In this document: piece after piece, positions 46,878-58,329 of the stretch
Layout: each line of letters starts with the position of its first letter
Numbering within the stretch: the stretch's first letter is position 1
The notes under the pieces: model-generated
What the model saw: only the letters and a program-made list of their open reading frames with translations
Database searches by the model: none
What the model was told of the DNA's origin: nothing
Made by a program: the position numbers and the translations under genes
From: Lantana camara
Lineage: Eukaryota; Streptophyta; Magnoliopsida; Lamiales; Verbenaceae
Reading direction: 5' to 3'
Length of the DNA: 64,000 nt
Assembly (NCBI GenBank): GCA_037501455.1
Contig: CM074861.1
Span: 95,395,001 to 95,459,000, forward strand

Positions 46878-47400
46878 ATTATAAAATTGTAGGGAACCAA
46901 TAGTTAGAAGGATAGAAAAACTCTCGGGATCTTTAAGCTTCGGGGGAAGCTTCCTTTGAATGATGACACTATATTCTTCAGTGGGTGAAACCGTAGCAAA
47001 GTCTTTAGACTTTCCTTTTCTTGAAACCACTTCCTTCAAAAACTTCAAGTGCGTATAAAGGGGATATTAATGTGAAGCTGCTTAAAGATACTTAAGAACT
47101 TTTCCAATTATTTCTCTAATTTCTGCTCTTGTAATCTTTGGGGAAGAAGAACCGGTGGCACATAAGACTTGGGTGCCACACTTACCTTTGGTTTTGAAGG
47201 GAGCTCCTTTTTTTTCTCCTTTATGTTCACCTTCTCCTTCTCAACGACCTCCTCAACCTTCTTACAACCCAAATTGTCAACATCAGGATCTGCAAGCAAC
47301 TTTAGACCTTTATTCTCCCCACTGTTTTGTACAAATATAGCCTCACAGTGCTCTTTAGGATTGTTTTTGGTTTGACTTAGCAACATTCATGGGCCTATCA
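46878..47400 (-). pseudogene. Athila-lineage gag C-terminus and protease start
   Basis: The minus strand encodes KPKVSVAPKSYVPPVLLPQRLQEQKLEK, characteristic of the gag-protease linker of Athila elements (near 47110-47190). After a stop and frame change it continues with MKFLKEVVSRK, EEYSVIIQRKLPPKLKDP, SFSILLTIGSLQFYNVL. Athila elements normally follow this with the protease active site, but here the reading is cut at 46877 by the Tekay-type LTR. Confidence 0.82.
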
Positions 47401-48744
47401 TATTTAAAGATTGGGCAATCTGACCAATCTGAGTCTCCAAATTTCTGTTCTGATTCACCAGCTGTTCCACTTGAGTTTCCAATTTCTAATATCTGTCAGT
47501 AGAGACACTTATAAACTTCTCAAGAGCTACTTCCCATCCCTAATTTTGTTCCTCTTGAGGAGGTGGGGCGTGGTATGGAGCAGGTGGTCTCGGTTAAAAT
47601 TGAGGCCTTGGCTGGAATTGTGGTCTTGGATGAGATGGTGGTTGTTGGACATTCTAATTATTAGACCAGGAAAGATGGGGATGGTTCTTCCAACCCGGAT
47701 TGTAAGTGTTTGAGTAAGGGTCATTCATCGGTTTTGAGTTATTTACATAACTCCATTGCTCTTGCACCTGTTCCCCTGTATTGGTATAAGGAGACACGTT
47801 AAACGCATGTGGACCACTACAAATTTCATATATTACATGAACTGGTTGGGCTTGTTAAGAGCTTCAAGCTGGGCATTAATGGCGGTTAATCCATCTCATT
47901 CCGCAACTACTGCTTAAAGCTTGGCTGGTTGAGACTGGCTTCTGTCATACACAAAAACATCATTTTATGACATATTATCTAACAGTTCTTTAGCAATGGT
48001 CTCAGATTTGGACATGAACGCTCTGCCAGCGGCGGCATCCATCGCTCTTATGTATGTAGAGGACATCCCATTGTAGAAAGTCTGAATCAATAGCTAACCG
48101 GGAATCCTATGATGAGGGCACTTCTTCATCAAATCCTTAAATCTTTCCCAAGCCTCATAGAAGGATTCCCCATCTAGTTGTCTAAAACCTTGAATATCTT
48201 TCATGTACTTCGTGGTCTTACTAAGAGGGAAGAACTTGGCTAAGAAAACCTCAGAGAGCGCATCCCACTTATGAAATGATTCATTGGGTACAGTACTTAA
48301 CCATGTTTTGGCTCTTTCCCTTAGTGAAAATGGGAAGATGCTAACTCGAATAGCATCGGTTGTGACATTGTAGATCTTGAAGTTATCGCACACCTCAAGG
48401 AAGTATTCAAGATATGATGTCGGATCCTCTAGTGGTAATCCTGAAAACGAATTGTTTTGCAACAAGTTGATCATAGCTGGTTTGATCTCAAAGTAGTTTG
48501 CTGCAATCGGGCGGCGGGCTACGGTCTGGATTGCTACAGCATTTGGCAAGTTATAATCTCTAATCGTAGGAGGAGGTGGTTGTGGTGGATCTATAACCCC
48601 TCCACCTCTTGTAATGTTCGGATCTATATTCATTGGTTCGGTTGAGGATTTCTTACCTTGCTTTTTCTTCTTCCTAACAGTGCTGAGTGTTCTCTCAATT
48701 TTCGGATCGTAGGGAACTAGTTCTGAATCTTGAGATCGTCGCAT
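47401..48744 (-). pseudogene. Athila gag
   Basis: The start at 48744 opens a 216-codon frame: MRRSQDSELVPYDPKIERTL, a lysine-rich patch, then the conserved capsid-type region (YFEIKPAMINLLQNNSFSG, EDPTSYLEYFLEVCDNFKI, AIRVSIFPFSLRERAKTWL, WDALSEVFLAKFFP, ESFYEAWERFKDLMKKCPHH). A stop ends it at 48094. The same frame continues (FYNGMSS, AMDAAAG) with more stops through about 47800 into a proline- and glutamine-rich part. Gag would assemble the particle. The first 216 codons are well kept, and the rest is decayed. Confidence 0.88.
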
Positions 48745-48875
48745 GAACTATAGAACTGTACAAAAGCAAAGAAAATCCTTAGCTCAATTCCACAATAACT
48801 AAGGTCAAAACACAAAGTAAAGTAATGGTCTAAAGCACTAGATCAAAATATTTAAGTAATATTAATTTAAAACGC

Positions 48876-48895
48876 CTTCCCTGGCAACGGTGCCA
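48876..48895 (-). other. primer binding site of the minus-strand Athila
   Basis: The minus strand reads TGGCACCGTTGCCAGGGAAG six bases after the LTR end. This is close to the TGGCGCCGTTGCCGGGGA-type site (aspartate tRNA) usual in Athila elements. Confidence 0.85.
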
Positions 48896-48901
48896 AAAAC
48901 T

Positions 48902-50444
48902 TGTTCTTGTGATTTACTAAGTTAAACCAATCGTGTAAGTGTACACTGAATATACGTGTAACACAATAAGATCGTACCCACAGGGAAGGGAAATCAATCA
49001 CTACTCAATATCTATCTATAATCGAAAGACCGAACGAATTTAAGTGGGTTACTAATCTACTGAAACTAAACTAAACAATTAACTAGAATAAAGTAATTAA
49101 CAGAATGGAATTAGATGCACGTGGATTATAATTAGTAACTTGAGTAGTCTAGGGAGTAATAACTTATACATTCCTGATTCAACATAATACTCGTCTGACA
49201 AGTGCAATTCTACAACCTAGTCACTTAAGCTTGTATTATCCTCTCTCGAGGTATAACCAAGTGTTCAATTAAGCTCAAAGCTGCTCTCACAGCCATCAAT
49301 AATTAATTAAACCAACAAGATCAAGACTAGTGCAATTAAAATTCCAGCGGCTTGGCATCGAATAAGATTCACCTTGTATAGATTAAGAACCAAATCTCTT
49401 TTGATTCCTAAAAATCTACTAGTTATGAAAACCATCTCAATTACCATCAATTTCTCAATTCTCAGGTAATCCCAGATTATGCTAAGGGTGATCAGGCCTT
49501 CACAAGTCAATTAAACCTATTTTCAAAACTAAGAATTAACACAAATCATTCAAGCATTATATCAAACACTTTTCATGCAATCATCATCACTCCCCTAGCC
49601 CTAGGGAATTAGCTACACATAATTAACTCAAAACGCATAAACAAAAGAAAATTGCATTAAAGAAATTCATGTTCATCAAGCCAAAACAAAATCTCAAAAA
49701 CCAACTCATAAATATTCAAGAACTCCGGAAAAACGAATCTAAAATCTAAACTAATTAAAACTAAACTTGGAGGAATTAGTTTGATAACTAAAAACAATAA
49801 ATAAACCGTAAAAACTGAATTGGCTCTAAGAAAATTGATCCTTTCGTCTTCTCGAAAATCTATCAAAACTCTTTCCAAAGCTCAGTATCTTTCTCTTACT
49901 GCTAGGTTACGAACTGAAGAAGCCGCCTGCCAAAAATACTCCAAAAACGTATATAAATAGCTCCACAAATCTGTCTCGCCGCCCTAGGTAACGGGCTTTA
50001 CCTTTTCATGCATAAATCTCATTAACGCCCGTTATAAGCCGGAAATCATGTTGGCGCTTTTATTATTGGTAACAGGCGTTACCATTTTTCGTCTGTCTAC
50101 GGTAACAGGCGTTACCCCTGCTGCGCCAAAAATCTCCAGCTACTGCCTCTGGTAACGGGCATTACTAGAGTTACACTGTCAGGGAGTAACGGACGTTACT
50201 CCCATACTTCTCCAAAAGCGATGCTCCTATATCCATTAACGGGGGTTAACAACATTGCTCCTCCAAGGAGTAACGGGGGTTACTCCTATTTCCTCCAAAA
50301 ATACATGAATTCGCATCGTTTCACCGTTTCTTAACTCCAACTCCTAAAACACCTGAATGGAGGAAAATAAATACAAAAATGCATAAATGACAAAAAAATA
50401 TACTCTAATTAACGCTTAAATCTATGCAAATTTTACACTCAACA
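48902..50444 (-). repeat. 5' LTR of the minus-strand Athila
   Basis: The plus strand runs from tgttcttgtgatttac to acactcaaca (1543 bp), giving TGTTGAGTGT as the LTR start on minus. It is closely similar to 53692-55219 and related to 57258-61247. A TATA-like box (plus tatataaata near 49950) lies between the palindrome cluster and the presumed transcript start. Confidence 0.88.
49987..50286 (-). promoter_or_regulatory. cluster of eight palindromic words, GGTAACGGGCGTTACC type
   Basis: Words lie at 49987 (ggtaacgggctttacc), 50023 (taacgcccgtta), 50068 and 50101 (both ggtaacaggcgttacc), 50151 (ggtaacgggcattac), 50184 (gagtaacggacgttactc), 50236 (ttaacgggggttaa) and 50267 (ggagtaacgggggttactcc). 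The core TAAC(4)GTTA is constant, and the outer bases change in pairs (GG/CC, GAG/CTC). The cluster lies 40-340 bp upstream of the TATA-like box on the minus strand. AACGG is also the core bound by plant R1R2R3 MYB factors, which is only a suggestion. Confidence 0.72.
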
Positions 50445-50640
50445 CTTCTCCAATTGTTTCTCTAATTTCTGCTCCTGCAATCTTTGGAGAAGAGGAACCG
50501 GTGGCACATAAGACTTGGATGCCAGACTCACCTTTGGTTTTGAAGGGAGCTCCTCTTTTTCTCTTTTATGTTCACCTTATCCTTCTCGACGACCTCCTCA
50601 ATCTTCTTAGAACCCAAATTATCAACATCAGGATGTGCAA
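50445..50640 (-). pseudogene. second Athila gag/protease-linker fragment
   Basis: Positions 50455-50640 are homologous, same orientation, to about 47110-47290. Shared stretches include ggaaccggtggcacataag (50497 here; gaaccggtggcacataag near 47148) and acctttggttttgaagggag. It begins exactly at the outer edge of the Athila 5' LTR. The simplest reading is that one Athila inserted into another at this site. Confidence 0.8.
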
Positions 50641-50655
50641 GTTTACTCCTTCCTC

Positions 50656-50663
50656 TATAAATA
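50656..50663 (+). promoter_or_regulatory. TATA box upstream of the 50881 ORF
   Basis: The sequence tataaata in ctctataaataaggaccc is about 220 bp before the ATG at 50881. Its context recalls the promoter at 26840. Confidence 0.55.
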
Positions 50664-50880
50664 AGGACCCCCAAAATCTCATTTTCCACTTTACAAACTC
50701 AGAGTTTTCGATCGAACTTCTGACAAAGATCCAGAGTATTTAAGTAAGGATAAAAGAGCTTCGATTGAGAGGTTTTAGATTTTTTGACTTCTTCATCTTC
50801 CACGTTATTTTCTAGGAACGCTTTCATACTCGACCTTCGTTCTCTACTGAAACCTCTTATTCTTCTTCATTTCCTAAAAA

Positions 50881-51650
50881 ATGGCCCCCAAGAAGTCTGT
50901 CCCCATGTCGAGGAGGGCTTCGGCTGAGGCCTTTGAACGGCTAGAGAATGGGAGGGTGGCAGCCCAATTCATGGAGGAACTTAAGGAGATGGTGGGGGAA
51001 GAGGTTAAAAAGGTGGTCAGGACTAGCAATAGCGGTGGTGCAGCCACCGCATCGAGGCCTTCTAAGAGTAAAAAAGAAGGCCCAGTGGGGGTTAAAAGAA
51101 AAAAGGGGTCCAGAAGACCATCAAACCCCACTAGGACTTCAAATTGCAGGTGACCGACTATGAGCGGAGAAAGATTGAGAAGAGGCTGAGTGGCTATGGG
51201 CCCTACCTTCCTGGTTATAAGGTATTGAAGCCAGGACCAGGGCAAAAGATGGGAACCTATTAGGCCTAGATTTTGTAATCATTTATAGCCAATTCTATAC
51301 CTTTATTTGAGACTTGGTTGAGCTAAAATGTGCTTTTTTCAGGATAATTATGAGTTGAAGTCGAAAGTGGAGAAGACGGAACAAAAGGGAAAAGAAAACA
51401 CTAAGACAGGCCGCCAAGGTCCCCACTATAATTCATAGCGACAACGAAGGAAATTTAAAAGTTCTATCACATTGGTATAAATTTCGGGGCTACGAAGGTC
51501 CACTACGTAAAATTCATCACGGTCGCGAAACGTCCCAATCTCAGTTTTATAGAGCCAGTTCAGTCTGTTTCAGAGTTAGGCCTAAGCCCCCCAGCATGTA
51601 CGAGATTTGCACTGATACTTAAGACTTGTCAGCACTAGGTTTTGGGAGAC
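50881..51650 (+). pseudogene. basic-N-terminal ORF, possibly a second antisense gene of a Tat element
   Basis: The frame from ATG 50881 gives 90 residues (MAPKKSVPMSRRASAEAFERL, a helical acidic stretch, then a lysine-rich tract with KSKKEGPVGVKRKKG). A frame change near 51145 leads to VTDYERRKIEKRLSGYGPYL followed by PGYKVLKPG, reminiscent of FGGYKVI at the end of the first open stretch of the 26870 gene. A probable intron ends at about 51343 (gcttttttcag), after which lysine-rich coding-like sequence continues briefly. I do not recognise a domain. The promoter style and the GYKV context are the only grounds for relating it to the antisense gene. Confidence 0.4.
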
Positions 51651-52316
51651 TTCTCGTGGTATTGTTGTAGAGATTTTGTTAGATCTTACTCCGGGATGAG
51701 AGGAGGAAGAAGCCAAAGAATTCAATCTTTACAGTATTTGATTGTGAACAATTCCATTTCTACTGTTTTCTGTAGTTTATCAGTTTTGAGTTGTTTTATT
51801 ATGCAAACTAAAGTTTGTTAGATTGAGTTTAGACTTAGTTTTATTGCTGAAGATATTGATACTGGTTATGAGTTTGAAGTTTATAAATATGAATTCCTTT
51901 AGTTTAATTGTTGGTGATCTAGTTTTAATTATTATGAGTAGCCAAACCCCGTTAGACAAGGGGATGATAATTATGTAGTTTTTGTGATTGATGATATACT
52001 AGATTGAACTCTGATAGGTTTCTATGTTATGAATTCTATGTTTCGTTTGCATATTAGAGCCTGATCACCTTCAGCATGATCTTAGAATTTACTTCGAATC
52101 GAGAGATTGTTTCTAGATTTGGATTGGGAGTTTATACACTTAGAATTAATGTTTTGAAGAGATTTAGTCTATTTCTGAGCAATTGAGTAATAGGAAATGT
52201 AATTTGTCACTGCTATGTATACACTAATCTTGTTTGATTGGTGTAAGGGAGAATTGACCGTAAGAGCGGCTGTTAAACTTAAGTAAGCACATGTATTTGA
52301 CTTTGACAAGTGCTTA
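51651..52316 (+). mobile_element. Athila-type LTR, plus strand, left part
   Basis: The sequence is AT-rich with features of an Athila LTR U5 half. These include gcctgatcaccttcagcatgatcttag near 52060, parallel to the complement of aatctgggatta...gggtgatcaggcc in the minus LTR near 49490. It is interrupted by the CACTA element at 52317 and resumes at 53602 and again at 55220. The left boundary is uncertain. Confidence 0.55.
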
Positions 52317-53598
52317 CACTACAATAAAATAGCCGAAGACCAACGCGAAAAAACAGACAGAAATTTCCATCGGTCTTTTGTTGGAATTTCTAATGGAAAA
52401 CCTATAGAATTCCTAAAGCTAAGAAATTTTGCATTCCAACGAAAAAGTCGTCGGAATCCCGTTGGAATTTCATCGAAAAATTTGGAAGAATTTAAAAAAA
52501 AAAAAAATTGCGCCAAAAATTCCAGTGGAATTCTGTTGGAATTCCCTCAAAAATTTTGGCGCAATTCTAAAAAAAATTGTGCCAAAACAACCAACGGAAT
52601 TTTTTCGTTGGTTTTCCATTGGAATTTTAATGAAATAAAAATTCTGACAGGAAAATCCCGTCGGTTTTCTTTTATTCTTCATAAAAAAAAACCAACGGTA
52701 TTTTTCCGTTAGTTTTCCATTGGAATTTCAATGAAATAAAACTTTCATTGGTTTTCCATCGGAATTTTTCAATAAAATTTAATTAGAAAATTACGATTAT
52801 AGTTAATACAAATAATTATATATTTAAAAATTTTATAATATACAAATTATAAATTATTAATATAATATTTTATATACTTTTAAGTATATACATAATTAAT
52901 TAAAACACAAAAGTATATAAGCTAACAATTTTTATATATTATCTCAATAAATATAATTATATTTAATTCAATTAATCATATATTTAAAATTTTATATTTT
53001 AAATTAATAACAAAAACTATTTAAATAAATAATTGAAATTAGTGTATAAATATATTTAAAGATATTACATTAATGAAAAGGAACTTGTCCAAGTTGGTAA
53101 AGGAGTCATTATTCTTCCTTGGAGACCCGAGTTCGAATCCCCGCTCGTACAATTAACGTAAGAATTAGTTCCGGTAATGGCTCAAGCTTGGCTAGTTGAT
53201 TTGGGGGTGGTTCGGGTATCACAAATTAAATTTTTAATTTTTTTTAATTTTTTAATTTTTATTCTTATTTCCGACAGAATACCAATGGAAAATTTCATTG
53301 GAATTCTGTCGGTTAGCTTAAAAATTAAATCATTTTTGTTCCGTTGGTTTCCTGTTGGAATTCCATTGGAAATTATTTTGTTGGAAAAATAATTTGTCCG
53401 ATGGAATTCCATCGAAATTATATTTCCAATGGAAAACCAACGGAACTGACCTGTCGGTACCCAATTTCAATGATGTTTTACCCAGCGGGCACCATCCTGT
53501 CGGTTTTCCATCGGGTTTCCATCGAAAATCATTTTTTCCAATGGAAAACTAACAGAATTTCTGAAATTCCAGTTGGAATTCGGTTGTTTTTTGTAATG
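52317..53598. mobile_element. non-autonomous CACTA (En/Spm-type) transposon
   Basis: The termini are CACTACAATAAAATAGCCGA on the left and, reverse-complemented, CATTACAAAAAACAACCGA on the right. The 3-bp target duplication tta flanks it (52314-52316, 53599-53601). Both ends carry many copies of short motifs such as ttccatcgg, ttccattgg and ccgtcgg in both orientations, as expected for subterminal transposase binding sites. It is 1282 bp long with an AT-rich middle and no transposase, so it is non-autonomous. Confidence 0.92.
53077..53260 (+). mobile_element. tRNA-derived SINE head inside the CACTA element
   Basis: An A-box-like tgtccaagttgg and a B-box gagttcgaatccc are spaced as in a pol III promoter, in a tRNA-like block (53077-53150). 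It is followed by about 100 bp of unrelated sequence ending in AT/T-rich DNA. This is the usual build of plant SINEs. No clear target duplication is visible. It does not look like a functional tRNA gene, because I see no acceptor-stem pairing. Confidence 0.6.
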
Positions 53599-53601
53599 TT
53601 A

Positions 53602-53691
53602 CATACACATGCGTAATTAAAATTGTGGAAACCTAAGCATTCATTAAGGATTCAGATATTAGACTGCATTATTATTATTCCCCTGGCTACG
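53602..53691 (+). mobile_element. Athila-type LTR, plus strand, middle part
   Basis: These 90 bp lie between the CACTA element and the inserted Athila solo LTR and belong to the host LTR at 51651-52316 by position. They have no features of their own. Confidence 0.45.
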
Positions 53692-55219
53692 TGTTGTTGT
53701 GATTTTCTAAGTTAAACCAATCGTGCAAGTGTACACTGAATATACGTGTAACATAATAGGATCGTACCCACACAGAAGGGAAATCAATCACTACTCAATA
53801 TCTATCTCTAATCTAAAGACCGAACGAATTCAAATGGGTTACTAATCTATTGAAACTAAACAAAACAATTAACTAGAATAAAGCAATTAACAGAATGGAA
53901 TTAGACGCACGTGGATTAAAATCGGTAACTTGAGTAGGCTGGGGAGTAATAAGTTATACATTCCTGATTCAACATAATACTCGTCTGACAAGTGAAATTC
54001 TACAACCTAGTCACTTAAGTTTGTATTATCCACTCTCGAGGTATAACCAAGTGTTCAATTAAGCCCAAAGCTGCTCTCGCAGTCATCAATAATTAATTAA
54101 ACAAGATCAAGACTAGTGCAATTCAAATTCTAGCGGCTTGGCATGGAATAAGATTTACCGTTGTATAGATTAAGAATCAAATCTCTTTGCATTCCTAAAA
54201 TCTACGAGTTATAAAAACCATCTCAATTACCATTAATCTTCCAATTCTCATGTAATCCTAGATTATGCTATGGGTGATCAGGCCGTTGCAAGTCAATTAA
54301 ACCTGTTTTCAAAACTAAGAATTAACACAAGTCATTCAAGCATTATATCAAACACTTATCATGTATTCATCATCACTCCCCTAGCCCTAGAGAATTAGCT
54401 ACTCATAATTAACTCAAAACCCATAAATCTAAAGGAAATTGCATTAAAGAAATTCATGTTCATCAAGTCAAAACAAGTCTCAAAAACCAACTCGTAAACA
54501 TTCAAGAACTCTGGAAAAACGAATCTAACATCTAAACAAATTAAAACTAAACTTGGGAGAATTAGCTTGTTAATTGAAAGAAATAAATAAAACTGGAAAA
54601 CTGAAATTATTTTAAGAACTCGATCCTTTCGTCTACTCAAAATTCTCTGAACAACTCAATCAATGGCTTTGTATCTTTCTCTTGCTTCTAGTTTACGAAC
54701 TGAAGAAGCCACCCCCAAAAATACTCCAAAAACGTATATAAATAGCTCCACAAATCTTTCTTGCCGCCCTAGGCAATGGGCATTACCTTTTCATGCATAA
54801 ATCTCATTAACGCCCGTTACAAGTCTGAAATCGTGTTCGTGCTTTTATTAGTGGTAAAGGGCATTATCACTTTTTCTCTCTCCCGTTACACCTCCTATGC
54901 CAAAAACCTCCTCCTACTGCCTCTAGTAACAGGTGTTACCAGAGTTGTACTTTCAAGGAGTAACGGGCATTACTCCCATACTTTGCCGAAAGTGATGCTC
55001 CTTAGTCTCTTAACGGGGGTTAACAACATTATACGTCGAAGGGGTAATGGGGGTTACTCCTTATTTCTCCACAAATGCGTGAATTCACCTCGTTTCATCG
55101 TTTCTTAACTCCAACGCAATAATCACCTTAACGGAGCAAAATAAACACATAGACGCATCAAGCGGCACAAAGATATACTCTAATTAACGCTTAAATCCAT
55201 GCGAAGTTTACACTCAACA
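53692..55219 (-). mobile_element. Athila solo LTR (minus orientation)
   Basis: At 1528 bp, it is collinear with 48902-50444 (tgttgttgtgatttt to acactcaaca). No PPT or PBS adjoins it, so it is a solo LTR. The flanks ctacg and ctaat share only three bases, so the target duplication has eroded or been lost. Palindromic words recur at about 54772-55060 but are more degenerate (ggcaatgggcattacc, gagtaacgggcattactc). Confidence 0.82.
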
Positions 55220-55454
55220 CTAATTTTTATCATTAATTTCTGCCATGTTTACTTGCTTAGTTGTTTTTGTCTATTTCAGTTTAATTACTAGCTTAACTAA
55301 ATCCTTAATTTTTATTTTGGTCTATCGATTGGAGAAACTACTAAGCAATTGATTGGTTTTCCTTCCTGATGGGATTGACACCTTATGTGGTACAATTGCT
55401 TAGGTACACTTGCATGCATATAGTGTTTATTTAATAGACTCACCAATAAGTTTT
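55220..55454 (+). mobile_element. Athila-type LTR, plus strand, right end
   Basis: The host LTR resumes after the solo LTR and runs to about 55454, immediately before the degenerate PBS. Typical U5 phrases are seen (ggtacaattgcttaggtacacttgc). Confidence 0.6.
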
Positions 55455-55474
55455 TGGCTTTATTGTACGGGAAG
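55455..55474 (+). other. degenerate Athila primer binding site, plus strand
   Basis: The sequence tggctttattgtacgggaag keeps TGGC, TTG and CGGGAAG of the Athila-type site at the expected distance from the LTR. It shows that this Athila runs on the plus strand, opposite to its neighbours. Confidence 0.6.
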
Positions 55475-55593
55475 ACGTCAAATCACTCTTGCTTTTCGTA
55501 TTAGTATTTAGTATTTTAGATTTATTCTTTTACCTTTCTGTCTACTCTTTTTGCTTTTGATAGAAGTTGTCTACCTTTTGCACGTGCTATTAC

Positions 55594-55850
55594 ATGCGAA
55601 AGCCTCAGCATTTGGACTCTTTCAAACTTGATCCTGAGATTGAAAAGATCCTTCGATCTATTTGAAAAGAGCGTCAGTGAAGAAAACAACTACGACCTTT
55701 TCCAATGGCCAAAATGAGAAATGGTAATAACGGGCTACCACTGCAGAAAGGAGTTGATCCTCCACCATCAATGGCATTGTGAGACTATGCCATGTTTAAT
55801 GTAGGACTGATTCAGGAAAACTTTTATTACACCGACTGTTACTGTAAATA
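55594..55850 (+). pseudogene. Athila gag N-terminus, plus strand, truncated
   Basis: ATG at 55594 gives MRKPQHLDSFKLDPEIEKIL, parallel to MRRSQDSELVPYDPKIERTL of the minus-strand Athila gag. A stop follows at codon 24. Beyond it, in shifted frame, PPPSMALxDYAMFNVG-like residues resemble the next part of Athila gag. It is cut near 55850 by Copia leader sequence. Confidence 0.65.
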
Positions 55851-56108
55851 ACACGATTTTGTGTCTCGGAATTAAGTTAAAAAGCTCAACTTCCAATCTA
55901 AGAAATTCAAACACAATTCAATCAATTTGATTTAAAATAGTTTTGAATCAAAATTTTCAGAAAAACTTTTTTTAGAAATTTCCGGGAAAACACAGATTTA
56001 AATTTCTCAGATTTCTAAAAAATTCATAAATACTCAATTGCATCCAAATCTAAGAATTTCTACTAAATTGGTAACAAAGAGACTAATCAAGAATAGGCCT
56101 TGCAAGGT
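55851..56108 (-). other. Copia leader fragment (third Copia element)
   Basis: It lies on the gag side of a Copia PBS. It is AT-rich, as is the Copia A leader near 9400-9570, and has no coding content. The rest of this Copia element is missing. Confidence 0.5.
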
Positions 56109-56121
56109 GGCTCTGATGCCA
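56109..56121 (-). other. primer binding site of the third Copia element
   Basis: The minus strand reads TGGCATCAGAGCC, one base from the initiator methionine tRNA type, two bases from the LTR end. Confidence 0.8.
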
Positions 56122-56123
56122 CT

Positions 56124-57257
56124 TGTTTGGAAGAACAAGAAACAAAACCGCAATGGAATTAAAATTTTTTTTTTCAAAAGTAAGATCTAGACTTACAATT
56201 CCTATTCCCGATTCATAGAGTATCAAGAACTTATTGTTTTCAAGTCTTTCTTGACACGTTTGAGCCGCCCACGAATGCTCTTCAAGCGGCAAGTCCCACA
56301 AGCTCTTTTCGAATCTTCAAAACTCCAAAATAGCAGCACGCTAGAGTAATAATCCACACCAATCTTGATCACGATCTAAATAAGGAGGATGCTAGTGTTA
56401 TATTAAGTGTTTAGGCTCTCTAGGGTTTGTGGGATATAATTTGGAGAAGGAGAGATTTGCTATCACCTTTCATGGGTTTCGAACCCCATGTATTTATAGG
56501 CAAGGGGTTCGAACCCCTCTTGCTTGTAGGAGAAGGTTTCCTTAACCTTCAAGCCAAGGGATTTCTTACATGGAAAGAAAGTTTTTCTACTTTTAACCAA
56601 CTTATCTTGCATGCAATAATATCTAACTCCTTTAAATATTTTATTTATTCATAATAAATAACTTGATGCTAGTAATTAATTAATTCTCAATTAATTATTT
56701 ATTAGACTTTATTCCTTCAAATTAGGACTTAATAATAATTCATTCAAATTAAAGTCCATTAAATAATTAATTAAATTAATTATTTAATTATCACACAAAG
56801 AGTGACACATGTCACTCAATGACACGTATGGCCCTTTCCAATCCTTGATTTGTTTGATCAACTCATATAATCGATTCAAGCCATAGCCCTCTTACTCAGG
56901 CATTTTATGTATGACCCTCTAGGCACTTAATTCAATTAGTTGTGACCCTGATTAATTAATTCTCAATTAATTAATCAGTCCACAGATCACACTACCATAG
57001 TCTAGCAACAGTTATGTGGCTCATAGATGAATAAGAATATTTCAATTTGAAAGAACCTTTAAGCCATTGACATATGTGAAATAAGGTCCTCCTACAACCT
57101 ATCTCTCAATCAAGATCTAGGGCAAGGGAATAACTAGAACCTTAATAATCTAGATCTTAAAGTTAAGTTCATTTTATATCCATTTGATCTCGATCCAAGA
57201 ATCCCATTTCTTGATCTCGATGTATTGCCTTGGCCTAGGTATCCTCGATAGCATATG
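56124..57257 (-). mobile_element. Copia 5' LTR, truncated at its U3 side
   Basis: It starts tgtttggaagaac on plus. From about 56930 on it matches the Copia A LTR (gtgaccctgattaattaattc, cacagatcacactac, aaagttaagttcat). It is cut at 57257 by an Athila LTR. It is more diverged from Copia A than A is from B. Confidence 0.8.
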
Positions 57258-58329
57258 TGTTGTATGATTTACTTAAGTTAAAACTAATCGTGTAACTGTA
57301 CACTAACATACGCGTAGCACAATAGGATCGAACCCACAGGGAAGGGAAATCAATCACTACTCTATATCCTTCTCTATTCTAAAGACCGAACGAAAAGTAA
57401 TTGTTGTTGTTATCTATTAATCTACTAAACAGAAATTGACAATTAACTAGAATTAAACGCAAGTAACACTAGAACACATGAATTAACTTCAGTAAACTAA
57501 ACAGGCAGGGGAAAGTAATGAATCATACAATTAAGAGTCAATATAATACTTGTCTAACAAGTGTAATTCTACAACCTACTCACTTATATTTGTATTACCC
57601 TCTCTCAAGGTATAAACAAGTGCTTAATTAGTGTTCAATGTTGCTCTCACAATCACCAATAGTGAATTAAACCGTAGGGACAAGACTAGTGCAATTCAAT
57701 ATTCTAGCGGCTCGACATGGAATAAGATTACTGTTGTATAAGCTATGACCAAATCTCTTTATATCCTACAACTTACAAGCTATGAAAACTATCTAAATTA
57801 CCATCAATCTCTCGATCTATAGGCAATTATGCCAAATGCTTAGGGTGATCAGGCCATCGCAAGTCAATTAAAACCTGTTTTCAAACTAAGAATTAACACA
57901 AGTTATTCAAGCATCATATCGAACATCTACCATAGAGAATTAGCTAAAACTCATAATTAGCTACTCATAATTAAAGTAAAACTCATAAAACTAAAGGAAA
58001 TTGCATTAAAATAATTCATGTTCATCAAATCTAAACAAAGTCTTAAAAACAAAAGCATAAATATTCAGTAATAACTAAAAATGAATCTAACATAGAAAAA
58101 CTAATTAAAGCTAAACTCAAAGGAATTAGTTTGATAATTAAAGAAACAATAAAATCAAAAATCGTTCTAAGAATTCAATCCTTTCGTCTTCTCGAATTCT
58201 CTGAAAAACTCCTCTGAAACTCCTTGTCTTCTCTCCAAACCCTAGGTCACGACCTGGAAGAAAAAGCTCTCTGAAAAAGACTCCAAAATGCTCTAATATA
58301 GTAGCCCAAATAATTCTCTCGCCGCCCTA

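Noticed and set aside
53077..53150. A genuine tRNA gene
   Set aside because: Box-like A and B motifs are present, but I see no acceptor-stem pairing, and the block continues into a SINE-like tail inside a transposon.
48902..55219. The two Athila LTRs (48902-50444 and 53692-55219) as the pair of one element
   Set aside because: No PPT follows the left one and no PBS precedes the right one on the minus strand. The sequence between them belongs to several other elements.
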